From contig JBGSHS010000164.1 in assembly GCA_041752115.1 (NCBI GenBank), positions 1 through 64,000 of the forward strand: a stretch of DNA of 64,000 nucleotides, in the 5' to 3' direction. The notes under the pieces were generated by a model. It ran no database searches. It was not told the origin of the DNA and was given only the letters and a program-made list of their open reading frames with translations. This document shows, piece by piece, positions 16,626-26,100 of this stretch. The translations under genes and the position numbers were made by a program. How positions within the stretch are numbered: position 1 is the first letter of the stretch; each line of letters begins with the position of its first letter. This stretch comes from JAJRVM01 sp041752115 (GTDB lineage: Bacteria > Planctomycetota > Planctomycetia > Pirellulales > Pirellulaceae).

Positions 16626-18134
16626 ATGAGACTCTTTGATCCGATCAAGCCGGCCAAGCGGCCGCGCATCGGGCTCTACGCGGTGGGGCACGCGCACTAT
16701 TGGGAGCAGTTCGACGGGCTGCTTGATCGGTTGCTCGGCTATGGCCGGTTTATCGAGCAGCGGATGGCGGCCTGGGGGGATGTCTGCAATGTGGGCATGA
16801 TTGACCACGAGGGGGCTGCCCGGCGGGCGGCCGAGCAGTTTCAGGCGGCTCACGTGGATCTGATCTTCTGTCACGCGGCGACGTATGCGATGAGCGCATC
16901 GCACGTGCATATCGCTCAACACTGTCAGCGTCCGGTGGTGGTGCTGAACCTGCAGCCGACGGCCGCCATGAACTACGAGCGAACCAATACCGGCGAGTGG
17001 CTCGTGCATTGTGTCGGTTGCTGCGTGCCGGAGATTGCCAACGCCTTTAACCGCAGTGGAATCGACTTCCACGTGGTGAGCGGTTTGTTGGGTCTGACGG
17101 AGACTCCGGCGATCTCGTTGGCCAATGAGAACACGGCGGAGCATCCGGAAGCGATTGGCGCCTGGCAGGAGATTGAGCGGTGGATCAGGGCGGCCGGAGT
17201 TGCACGCACCTTGCGCGAAGGGCGGATGGGGTTCCTCGGCCACACGTATCCCGGCATGCTCGACATGTACAGTGACTTCACCATGATTACCGCTCAGACC
17301 GGAATGCACGTGGAAGTCCTCGAAATGTGCGACTTGGCGGAGACCGCCCGGAGTGTCAGTGAGGCCGAGAAGAACGCCAAGCTCGACCAGGTGCGCGAAA
17401 TGTTTGTGATCAGTGAGGATTCGCCTTCCGATCCGTTAGCTCGGCGCCCGCGTCCGGAACAACTGGAGATTGCCTGCCGGGTGGCCGTAGCTCAGGAGAA
17501 GATGGTGCGCCAGTTCGATCTGGATGCCTTGACGTATTACTATCGCGGACGAGCCGGCAACGAGTACGAGCAGTTGCAGGAGGCGTTTATCCTCGGGCAT
17601 TCCCTGTTGACGGCCCAGGGAGTGCCATGCAGTGGCGAAGGGGACATGAAGACGGCCATCGCGATGAAGGTGAGCGATATCTTGGAGGTGGGAGGGAGCT
17701 ACAGTGAGATCGTGGCTGCCGACTACGAGCAGGGGACAATCATTCTCGGGCACGATGGTCCGTTCCACATTGCGATTGCCGATCAGAAGCCGATTTTGCG
17801 GGGCATGGGGCTCTACCATGGCAAGTGGGGTACCGGCGTATCGGTCGAGGCGACGGTATGCCAGGGTCCGGTGACCCTGCTGAACGTCACCCAGACCGGC
17901 GACGGCCGGTTGCGGACCATCGTCAACCATGGCACGGCGGTGGACGCTCCGATCCTGAAGATTGGAAATACCATGACGCACGTACGGTTCGACCTGGGCC
18001 CCACGCCGTTCATGAACCGCTGGTTTTCGTACGCCCCGACCCATCACTGTGCGATGAGCGTAGGACATAACGGGGACATTCTGCAGAAAGTGGCTGTTCT
18101 GATGGGGTGGCCTTGCGACAGCGTCTGTCTGTAG
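16626..18134 (+). CDS. L-fucose/L-arabinose isomerase-family protein
   Basis: A 502-residue soluble protein resembling the L-arabinose/L-fucose isomerase fold. The N-terminal part is Rossmann-like (RIGLYAVGHAHYWEQFDGL, VDLIFCHAATYAMSA, VVVLNLQPTAAMNYE). The central part contains FLGHTYPGMLDMYSDFTM and HVEVLEMCDLAE. The C-terminal part carries candidate metal ligands in GVPCSGEGDMKTAIAMKVSD, ILGHDGPFHIAI and THHCAMSVGHNG. These Glu and His positions resemble the Mn2+ site of AraA. The sugar is not determined; lying after a rhamnosidase-like gene it could handle a freed 6-deoxyhexose, but no kinase or aldolase is next to it. A weak ribosome site (agacgagg) precedes ATG 16626. Confidence 0.7.
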   Translation: MRLFDPIKPAKRPRIGLYAVGHAHYWEQFDGLLDRLLGYGRFIEQRMAAWGDVCNVGMIDHEGAARRAAEQFQAAHVDLIFCHAATYAMSASHVHIAQHCQRPVVVLNLQPTAAMNYERTNTGEWLVHCVGCCVPEIANAFNRSGIDFHVVSGLLGLTETPAISLANENTAEHPEAIGAWQEIERWIRAAGVARTLREGRMGFLGHTYPGMLDMYSDFTMITAQTGMHVEVLEMCDLAETARSVSEAEKNAKLDQVREMFVISEDSPSDPLARRPRPEQLEIACRVAVAQEKMVRQFDLDALTYYYRGRAGNEYEQLQEAFILGHSLLTAQGVPCSGEGDMKTAIAMKVSDILEVGGSYSEIVAADYEQGTIILGHDGPFHIAIADQKPILRGMGLYHGKWGTGVSVEATVCQGPVTLLNVTQTGDGRLRTIVNHGTAVDAPILKIGNTMTHVRFDLGPTPFMNRWFSYAPTHHCAMSVGHNGDILQKVAVLMGWPCDSVCL

Positions 18135-18319
18135 GGTGCATCTGTATCTGGACAGTGGAAGGGTTTTCGGAGATATTGAGAAAAAGAGGGCGATTTAGTG
18201 GAGTCTTCGAGGCGAAATCCGTACTAGTTAAGTGGATTCGCCGCGGAGCGATTCTCAGGTGCCGGTCTGGCACATCGGTTTTCGGCGGGAAGTCACAGCG
18301 GGAAGTAGAGTTTTCAGCA

Positions 18320-18424
18320 GCCCGTATGCGGGCACGCGGGGCGCAGCCCGCAGGTGCTCGTTAGAACTGCGAGCCGCTTGCAGCGGACGAATCAGGTGGG
18401 CGTGGCAAGCTCTGCAGGCTTGCC
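18320..18424. repeat. Series of four short hairpins upstream of the second DUF1559 gene
   Basis: Four small stems occur in a row: GCCCG/CGGGC (18320-18333), GCGGG/CCCGC (18336-18351), CCGCT/AGCGG (18374-18386) and GGCAAGC/GCTTGCC (18404-18424, 7 bp with a 7-base loop). Each is short alone; together they could fold as a structured leader or be remnants of repeats. The rest of 18135-18633 holds no gene. Confidence 0.45.
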
Positions 18425-18633
18425 GCGTGATACCCGACAAACAGGTTGTGATTTGTATCCCATAAGGCGTAAGAGAGGGATCTTTCTGCAGCCTGTTGAG
18501 GCGAGGCAAGTTGAGAGTGGATCGAAAGTTACAGCGAAAACTGCTGGACTTAAGTTGCGATTTATGTGAGAATGGTGACATCCCAAGTCAGACTTCTCTT
18601 CTACGACGTTCCGGAATTCCGGGGAGAGCAATC

Positions 18634-19734
18634 ATGGTTCGAAAACGACGTGCCGGTTTTACACTGGTCGAGCTGTTGGTCGTCATCGCGATTATTGGAA
18701 TCCTGGTCGGGCTATTGCTGCCGGCCGTTCAGATGGCTCGGGAGGCGGGGCGGCGTGCGGCATGCGTGAACAAGCAGAAGCAGCTGGCGCTGGCGGCGAT
18801 CAACTACGAGACCAGCAAGCAGCAGTTTCCTGGATATCAGCAGTTAATCCTGCCACAGCCCACAGCGGCCCCGAGTTACTCAGGGGTCTACAACAAGCCG
18901 GCCAGCTGGGCCGTGGTGTTGCTGCCGTTTGTGGAAAAGCAGGATCTGTATGATCGCTGGGCGTCAGCTCAGGTCCAATTGGACAATCCAGTACTGACTC
19001 CTGGGCTGGACTTGATGGTATGCGATAGCCGACCGATGGCGGAGGGCGGTCGTCCGTTGACGTCGTATGTTGCCAATGCCGGTTTCTGCCCGCGACCCGA
19101 CATCGATCCGTCTCCGTTCAGCGACATCGACAGTGCTCCCTACGTGGGCTCGTCGTCGTTCATGGCGGCCCAGGTGCCTGCCAACGGTATTTTCATGGAC
19201 AAGATCACGTACCCGAAACTCCGGGTCAGCTCGGCGGAGATTCGTGACGGGATGTCCAACACCTTGTTGTTCTCGGAGAACCTGATGGCGAGCTTGTGGC
19301 CTGCGGTCGGGTCTCCCAACATCAATGACGGGGCGGTGGTCGCAATTCCTCCGAGCTACACGGCCATGGCGTTGCCGACCGGGTACAGTCGGTTTGGGGC
19401 AACGTTTGTTTGGTGCTATGCGACCGAATCGGGTGTCATAGATTCGGCTCCGCCATTCGGCGCTGCTCCTCAGGCGCCTCCCACACCTGACATGAAGATC
19501 AACGGCGAACTCGTGGCGACGGCGATTGGTTCTGGTCCGGTTCATGCGAACCAGGCTCGTCCCTCCTCGTACCATCCCAACGGAGTGAATGCCGCGTTTG
19601 CCGATGGGACGGTGAGGTTCCTGACGAATGATATGCCGTATCATGTGTATCAGCAGCTGATGACGCCGCACGGCACGCAGTCCTTTGCGCCGGCTCGGAT
19701 CAACTATGTGCTGAACGACCAGGATTACAAATAA
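18634..19734 (+). CDS. DUF1559 domain protein with pilin-like N-terminus
   Basis: A 366-residue paralogue of the protein at 10948. It begins MVRKRRAGFTLVELL and has a VVIAIIGILVGLLLPAVQMA helix, the type IV prepilin-like signal followed by the DUF1559 body (KQKQLALAAINYETSKQQFP, FSENLMASLWP, HPNGVNAAFADGTVRFL, YHVYQQLMTPHG). GGGGAGAG at 18621 is well spaced to the ATG at 18634. Like its paralogue it probably passes the inner membrane and may be cleaved by a prepilin peptidase; its biological role is unknown. An 11-bp hairpin with a T-rich tail follows the gene. Confidence 0.88.
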   Translation: MVRKRRAGFTLVELLVVIAIIGILVGLLLPAVQMAREAGRRAACVNKQKQLALAAINYETSKQQFPGYQQLILPQPTAAPSYSGVYNKPASWAVVLLPFVEKQDLYDRWASAQVQLDNPVLTPGLDLMVCDSRPMAEGGRPLTSYVANAGFCPRPDIDPSPFSDIDSAPYVGSSSFMAAQVPANGIFMDKITYPKLRVSSAEIRDGMSNTLLFSENLMASLWPAVGSPNINDGAVVAIPPSYTAMALPTGYSRFGATFVWCYATESGVIDSAPPFGAAPQAPPTPDMKINGELVATAIGSGPVHANQARPSSYHPNGVNAAFADGTVRFLTNDMPYHVYQQLMTPHGTQSFAPARINYVLNDQDYK

Positions 19735-19790
19735 GCGATTTCGAGTTTGCGGAATCTGGCGGCTCGTATTCCGCGAACCAGTTGCTCTGA

Positions 19791-19833
19791 CTTGGCTCCC
19801 CTTTCTCTCTGTGAGGGATTCTGGGGAGCCAAG
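19791..19833 (+). terminator. Intrinsic-like terminator after the second DUF1559 gene
   Basis: CTTGGCTCCCC (19791-19801) pairs perfectly with GGGGAGCCAAG (19823-19833) over a 21-base loop. It is followed by TTCGTTTCTT and lies 57 bases after the stop codon. Confidence 0.6.
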
Positions 19834-20371
19834 TTCGTTTCTTGAGCAGGAGCATCTGGGAGAAACTGCCGCACGATGTATCCATGGCAAGTGCTCACAG
19901 CCGCTTTGGGGTGAGCCGCCAGTGGCGTCGTATCTTGGAGGGCGGCCACCCGCGGCGACAGTCACATTCTGGAGTGCTGGCCGACCTGCTGCGGGGCGGA
20001 AAGCAGCGCTGGGGCATTGTGCCCCGTCCTCTGAGGGCAGATCGGCGTGTCCTGCTGGGGCGAGGTGATGTGAAGCCCGAGTCGTGTGGTGGATCAGACC
20101 TCGCAGGTGCGGCCAATGCAGGCCACTTCAGGCCGTTTCAGGGCATTTCAGCCCACTTCCCCGCAGCTTGGCTCGGGCCATGTGTCCGTTGTGCTGTGCC
20201 AAGCCGGAAAAACTCCTCTTCTCCACACCTGTGGCACATTGATTGCATATCTGACATCCAGTCGACGCCAACGCCTCAGGAGAGTGAGCCCATTGGTTGT
20301 CGGTTGCAGCCAGTCGTGTTGGCTCCGTGAACGTGAGCAGCCGCGCGTCGACGGCGGAAAGGAGAGGGGAG
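19834..20371. other. Gene-free region upstream of the ECF-like sigma factor
   Basis: No gene is seen. Near 20110-20160 a run of short near-repeats (caggccacttcaggccgtttcagggcatttcagcccactt) occurs. The sigma-factor promoter may lie around the AT-richer cacattgattgcatatctgacat at about 20235-20258, but no consensus is evident. Confidence 0.35.
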
Positions 20372-21004
20372 ATGATTACCATTGCGGACAAGTTGCGGCC
20401 GACAAGTGATGTACCACTGCAGGAACTGTCGGACGAATTGTTGCTGCAACAGTATGCCAAGACCATGTTGGACGCTCCCTACACGGAGCTGGTCCGCCGT
20501 TATCAGGCTGAGTTGTACGACTACTTGAAACGCTACAGCGGTGATGCGGAGCTGGCGGAAGATGCGCTGCAGGGTACCTGGCTGCAGCTGCACTTGAAGT
20601 GCCACACGTTCGAGTCGGGGCGTCGTGTGCGTCCCTGGCTGTATACGATTGCTGTGAATCAGGTGATCGATGCGATGCGCTCGCAGCGTCGGCACCAGAT
20701 GTTGAGCATCGACCAGCAGTTCGGCGAAATGACGAGCGAGCAGGTCCGATTGAGTGATTGTCTGCGAAGCTCTGAAGAGACGTCGCTGGCGAACCTGGAG
20801 CGCAGAGAGACGCTGTCGGGCGTCCGGCAGGCGGTGCAGCGGCTCCCGGTACATCAGAAAGATCTTGTCAATCTCATCTTCTTTCACGGTTTCAAGTACC
20901 ACGAGGCGGCGGCGGCGTTGTCGATACCTGAGGGAACGGCCAAGAGTCGGATGCATGCAGCATTTCGCAACCTGCAGCCCGAACTCTGCGACATGACCTC
21001 GTAG
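20372..21004 (+). CDS. RNA polymerase sigma factor, ECF-like (sigma-70 family)
   Basis: A 210-residue regulator that would direct RNA polymerase to its own promoter set. Region 2 is visible at about residues 40-105 (YTELVRRYQAELYDYLKRY, LAEDALQGTWLQLH, RPWLYTIAVNQVIDAMR). Region 4 is at about 150-205 (LPVHQKDLVNLIFFHGFKYH, then a helix-turn-helix EAAAALSIPEGTAKSRMHAA). Regions 1 and 3 are missing, as in ECF factors. A strong ribosome site GGAGAGGGGA directly precedes ATG 20372; an upstream in-frame start at 20297 lacks one. No anti-sigma factor gene is adjacent, which is unusual for the class. It is followed by a primary-type sigma factor gene. Confidence 0.85.
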   Translation: MITIADKLRPTSDVPLQELSDELLLQQYAKTMLDAPYTELVRRYQAELYDYLKRYSGDAELAEDALQGTWLQLHLKCHTFESGRRVRPWLYTIAVNQVIDAMRSQRRHQMLSIDQQFGEMTSEQVRLSDCLRSSEETSLANLERRETLSGVRQAVQRLPVHQKDLVNLIFFHGFKYHEAAAALSIPEGTAKSRMHAAFRNLQPELCDMTS

Positions 21005-21474
21005 ACGACTGTGACGTTCCATCCGGGGAACCTCGTACCGGCCGGGTCAGGGCGGCCTTGATCACACCACCTCCCAGCCGCGCTGATGCGTAGCCGGTAC
21101 GTCCCCGGAGCGTTGTACTGAGGGCCCGCTGGTCGTCGGGCGAAGGCCTGTCGAGTGGTGGGACAAACGCCGTGCGTGTGGGCCGTTGCGGTGGCAAGCA
21201 TGCTGCGCGGGGGCGCATCGTGTTGCGTGGTAGCGGTGGAGTGAAGGGGGGACGGGGCGACTGGCGGTGCCAGGGCTGCCTGGTCGGTGGGAGCGTGCAC
21301 GAGTGGGCATACGGCTCACCACAGCGGATGAGTCGGGCTGAGCTGAGTGGGGCATGCGGGCAACGAAAGCGAACCAGATCGGGGGACCGTGAATCGGGTG
21401 CATCCAGCGCGGGGGGCCAGTGGCGGACGTGCCGGGCGAGTCGTGGATGGGACCGCAGAGGAAAGGCAGATTCG
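21005..21474. other. Gap between the two sigma factor genes
   Basis: An in-frame extension of the downstream sigma gene exists from GTG 21172, but its composition (Gly/Arg-rich) looks non-coding. No repeat, terminator or clear promoter was identified. Confidence 0.35.
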
Positions 21475-22971
21475 ATGATACAGGCAGAGGCAAATTATCG
21501 TTCAGCGGCACCCCAGCGGGGCAGGGAAGGGGAACGCCGTGCGCTGGGCCAGCCGCACGATGCGACCACACCTGCGAAGTGGAACGCCGACTCGCAGCGG
21601 TTTGACGGCGCTGATCCCGAAGCCGTGTTTCAATACATGCACGAACTGTCCCGTCTGCCGCTGTTGACCCGAAAGCAGGAGATCTCGCTCGCCCGCCGCA
21701 TCGCAACGTACCGTCGCCGCTGGCTGCGGACCAGCCTGGTGAGTGACTACATTCTGACGCGGGCGGTCAAGGAACTGCGCTGCGTCGTCCATCGCGAGCG
21801 GCGGATCGATCGCACGCTGGAAGTGTCGGCGGCCGATTCGCCGGCCAAGCGGCAACTCAGTCAGATGCTGACCATGAACCTGGCGACGCTCGAACACCTC
21901 CTGGTGGAAAACCGCTGTGATTTCTTCGTGGCGGCATCGCGTCATGCTGATTCGGCCGAGCGCGGTCGCGCGTGGCGGCGTCTTGGTCGACGGAGGTGGA
22001 AAGGTGCGAGACTGGTCGAAGAGCTGGCTTTGCGCACGCAGTTTCTGCGTCCGTGGATTGCGGACCTGGCGGCGATTGCCCGCACGATGTGCCAGCTCAA
22101 GGAGCACATTGAGTTGGCTCAGCGGCGGGGCGCGGAACAGGAAGCAGTTGCCCATCGGCGGCGTCTTCATCAGCTCATGCGTGAGACGGGGGAAAGCTGC
22201 ACCACGTTGACCCGCCGCATGCGTGATCTTGAGCGGTGGCAGACCGAACTGGACCGGGCTCAGCAGCAGCTGTGTGAGGGGAATCTGCGGCTGGTGGTCT
22301 CGATTGCCAAACGATACACCCGTCACGGCGTCAGCTTCCTCGACCTCATTCAGGAAGGAAATACCGGTCTGTTACGGGCAGCAGAAAAGTTTGACCACCG
22401 GCGTGGTTTCAAGTTCTCGACTTACGCCACCTGGTGGATTCGCCAGGCCATCACACGTGCGATTTCGGACAAGAGTCGCATCGTCCGACTGCCGGCGAAT
22501 TACCAGCCGCGGCTCCGCCACTTTGAATCGGCGACCGCCGAGCTGACACAACAGCTGGCGCGCCGACCGTCGCCGGACGAGATCGCCCAATTCCTCAATG
22601 TTCCCCTGCACGAACTCGATCGCCTGCAGACGTTCCTGCGGACGCCTCAGTCGCTGGACGAACCCAAAGGACTGGATGACTGCGATCTGTCCGACATTCT
22701 GCATGATCCTGTCGGGGATCAACAGACCCAGACGGCTGTGCAGGACGCCCTGCGGTCGCGTCTGAGGTCCGCGATGCGGTCGCTCACCAAACGGGAACGT
22801 GCGGTGCTGCGATACCGTTACGGACTGCAAGACGGTCAGAGTCGTTCGCTGGCCGAGCTTGGTGCGGTGTTTGCCGTCAGCCGGGAGCGTGTGAGGCAGA
22901 TCGAGCAGATCGCATTGGCCAAGATCCGGCGTGGCAGCCACTATCGCCCGCTGGCCTCCTTTGTCGACTAG
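21475..22971 (+). CDS. RNA polymerase sigma factor, RpoD/SigA-like
   Basis: A 498-residue group 1/2 sigma-70 factor. Region 1.2 is at about 45-75 (VFQYMHELSRLPLLTRKQEI). About 200 residues of poorly conserved spacer follow. Regions 2.1-2.4 run from LCEGNLRLVVSIAKRYTRHG through FLDLIQEGNTGLLRAAEKFD to KFSTYATWWIRQAITRAI and IVRLP. Region 3 has LARRPSPDEIAQFL, and region 4 LTKRERAVLRYRYGL with the helix-turn-helix FAVSRERVRQIEQIALAKIR. There is no region 1.1. The ATG at 21475 follows GAGGAAAGGCAG. Given the long spacer and full regions 2-4 it may be an alternative primary-like factor; whether it is the housekeeping sigma cannot be told. Confidence 0.88.
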   Translation: MIQAEANYRSAAPQRGREGERRALGQPHDATTPAKWNADSQRFDGADPEAVFQYMHELSRLPLLTRKQEISLARRIATYRRRWLRTSLVSDYILTRAVKELRCVVHRERRIDRTLEVSAADSPAKRQLSQMLTMNLATLEHLLVENRCDFFVAASRHADSAERGRAWRRLGRRRWKGARLVEELALRTQFLRPWIADLAAIARTMCQLKEHIELAQRRGAEQEAVAHRRRLHQLMRETGESCTTLTRRMRDLERWQTELDRAQQQLCEGNLRLVVSIAKRYTRHGVSFLDLIQEGNTGLLRAAEKFDHRRGFKFSTYATWWIRQAITRAISDKSRIVRLPANYQPRLRHFESATAELTQQLARRPSPDEIAQFLNVPLHELDRLQTFLRTPQSLDEPKGLDDCDLSDILHDPVGDQQTQTAVQDALRSRLRSAMRSLTKRERAVLRYRYGLQDGQSRSLAELGAVFAVSRERVRQIEQIALAKIRRGSHYRPLASFVD

Positions 22972-23093
22972 TGCTCTGTGACAGCAAGAAGACTGGCTTG
23001 CCTCTGGCTCTGCCAGTGCTCCTCCGGCTATCGGGCAAGGCCACACTGGCGGAGCCAGTGGCACCCAACCCGAAAGTTGAGCTGTCACCAGCC
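22971..23093. repeat. Interspersed repeat family B, copy 1
   Basis: Begins at the last base of the sigma factor stop codon. GTGACAGC at 22978-22985 is mirrored by GCTGTCAC at 23081-23088. Inside lie TCTGGCTCTGCCAGTGCTCC, CCGGCTATCGGGCA and CACTGGCGGAGCCAGTG, the last itself nearly palindromic, then CACCCAACCCGAAA. A related copy is at 37615-37705. It sits between the convergent sigma factor and histidine kinase genes. Confidence 0.75.
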
Positions 23094-23109
23094 GCTAGCC
23101 GTGGCACAC

Positions 23110-26100
23110 TCAGTCGCCGGTCCATGGCGCATCGTCGGCAAGCGCCACATTCACTTGCTCGACGAGGGCTTCGAGCTGAGCGATCATGTTGGCTGCGTTG
23201 TCGAAGGAACTTTCTTTTCCCTGCAGTTCCAGCTGCCAGGCCAGTTCGGTAGCCTCCAGTGCTCCGAAGAACCTCAGCGAGCTCTTCAGGGTATGGCTGG
23301 CCCGCTGGAGTCCGGGGGCATCCTGACGTTGCACGGCCACACGCATCTCGGCCAGCAGTTTCGGCGCTTCTTCCAGGTACGCTTCGATGACGGCTCGGAG
23401 TATATCCCGATCACCGTTCACGGCGTCCAACGCGTCGGCCCAGGCAATCGTGACCGCTGGAACTGACGGTTCAGCCGGCGTTGGTGACTGCTGACCGGAC
23501 GGAACTGGCCCAGGTCGAATACCACGAGCAAGGGCAGCGGTCATGGCATCGAACAGGTGTCGGGCGCGGAGTGGTTTGGAGACATATTCATCCATGCCAG
23601 CTTCCAGGCAGCGTTCGCGATCACCCTTCATGGCATGTGCGGTCATCGCGACGATCGGAATGTGCCTCGCCGTATTCTGTTCCAGTTGTCGGATCTGCCG
23701 AGTTGCCTCGATGCCGTCCATGCCGGGCATCTGCACATCCATCAGGATCAAGTCAGCGGGCTCGGCCCGATAGGCGTCAATCGCCTCCTGGCCGCTCGAC
23801 ACGATCGTCACATGATGGCCATGTTTGTGCAGCAGTTCGCGCACCAGTTTCTGGTTGACCAGACCGTCTTCGGCGACAAGCACCCGCAGTGGTGGGATGT
23901 GCTGTGGAGGAGGGGACACGGTCAATTCATCGGGGCGTTCGATGTTCCCGCCCGACAGAGCAGCATCCAGGCACTGCAGCAGGCGGGATTGCCGGACTGG
24001 TTTGAGCAGATGTCCGGCGATCCCCAACGCCTCCGCACGCTTGGCATCGTCCTGCTTCATGCCCGAAGTCAGCATGACCACCGTGGTATTGCGCAGTGCT
24101 GGGCGAGCGCGCAGCGACTCGACCAGCGAGAAGCCGTCCATTTCGGGCATGTGGCAATCGGTCAACAGCAGCGGGTACGGCTCGCCACGGCGGGCGGCTT
24201 CGTCGAGCAGCGTGAGCGCTTCGTGCGAACTGGCGATCGATGTGGGAAGCATGCCCCACGACTGGAGCATCTCGTGGAGAATCCGCAGATTGGTGTGGTT
24301 GTCGTCGACCACCAGCACGCGCGTTCGCCACACGTGCGTCCGTGGTACGGGAGTTGGGTCGGCGGCGGGGAGCGTTTTCCAGCCGAATTGGGCCGTGAAG
24401 GAGAAGGTCGTGCCGACCGCTTCCGCGCTCTCGACCCAGATCCTGCCATTCATCCGCTGAACGAGGTAAGCCGAGATGGTCAGCCCCAGTCCGGTGCCGC
24501 CAAATTTCCGGGTGGTCGAAGCATCGGCCTGGGTGAAGGCTTCGAAAATCGCCTCCTGTTTGTCGTGCGGGATCCCAATACCGGTGTCGGACACTTCGAC
24601 CAGCAGGGTCACACGATCTTCCTGCAGGTCGCACTGCCGTACCCGGAGCACGACTTCCCCTTGGTTAGTGAACTTGATGGCGTTTCCCACCAGGTTGGTG
24701 ATGATCTGCCGGAAGCGGACCGGATCGCCGATCAGGCATTCAGGCACGTCGGCGGCCACGTAGTAGGCCAGTTCCAGTCCTTTCGCTTGCGCGCGGAGGG
24801 CCATCGTATGCAGGGTATTGTCGAGCGTATCGTGGAGCGGGAATTCGGTAGCTTCCAGGTCCAGCTTTCCCGCTTCGATCTTGGAGAAATCGAGGATGTC
24901 GTTGACGATCAGCAGCAGTGCTTCTGCCGACTGCGCGACCGTTTCCAGGTAGTCGCGCTGTTGTGCGGTGAGATGCGTATCCAGCGCCAGTTCCGTCATG
25001 CCGATGATGCCGTTGAGGGGCGTGCGGATCTCATGACTCATATTGGCCACGAACTCGCTCTTGGCGCGATTGGCCGCATCGGCGGCTTCCTTGGCTTCCA
25101 GCAGTGCCATCTCGGCACGCCGCCGCTGCGTGATGTCCCGGGAGATCCCGAAGGTGCCGGTCAGCTCGCCGCGCTCGTTGCGGAGCGGCAACTTGGTCGT
25201 CGCGACCCAGGTCAGTCGCCCGTCCGGCCACGTCTCCTGCTCTTCGAGCTCCAGAATCGGCTCTCCCGACTCCATCAACGCCTCTTCATCTCGGCGCGCC
25301 TGTGCCGCATGTGGTTCGGTGAAGAAGTCTCGATCGGTCTTGCCAATCGCGTCGGCGGGATCAGTGAGTCCGAATCGCTTGGCCATGGCTCGTCCGATGC
25401 GAATGAACCGACTCTCGCGATCCTTGAAGTAGATGTTGTCGGGCAGCGTTTCCAGGAGTGTCAAGAGCAAGAAACGCTCCTGGTCGAGCGCCCGCTCGGT
25501 AGCGCGTCGTATCTCGACTTCATGCGTCAACTTCTTGTTGGCTTTGATCAGCTGAGCCGCACGCCGCTCAACTCGCTGCTCGAGCGTAGCATACGAATGG
25601 TGCAGCTCTTCCGCCATGTGATTGAGTGACCGGGCCAGCGCCCCGATCTCGTTGTCCTGGTCGATGGGACATCGCTCGTGAAGTTGGCCACGCGCCAGAT
25701 TGCCCGAAAACCTCACCAGTTGCATGAGCGGACGCGTGATCCGGAAGGTGAACGTGTAGGAGAGCAGGATCCCGGCCAGCAGCGTCCCGGCTGCCAGGCC
25801 AAATAACATCGTGGCCAACGGCGTGAGCGGCGCAAAGGCCTCGCTCGTTTCGATCAAGACCTCCAGGCCCCAGTTGTCGAATTCCAGGGGAACGCTGTTC
25901 GCCATCACTCCGCGACCAAGGTGATCACGGGCGATGCCATAGTCCATTCTTCCTGCCACGGCGGACGCCAGGAACGGGAACTGAGAGATCTGGCGGTCGA
26001 TCAGCTGAGCATCCTGGCGCGGATGCATCAGCTGCAACTGACCATTGACCAGACGTCCCACGCGGAACTGACCGGTGACTCCCAGGCCATGTCGATCGGT

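Noticed and set aside
23557..25629. 690-codon plus-strand frame across the histidine kinase gene
   Set aside because: Antisense to a multi-domain kinase whose motifs are all intact; typical GC-rich shadow frame.
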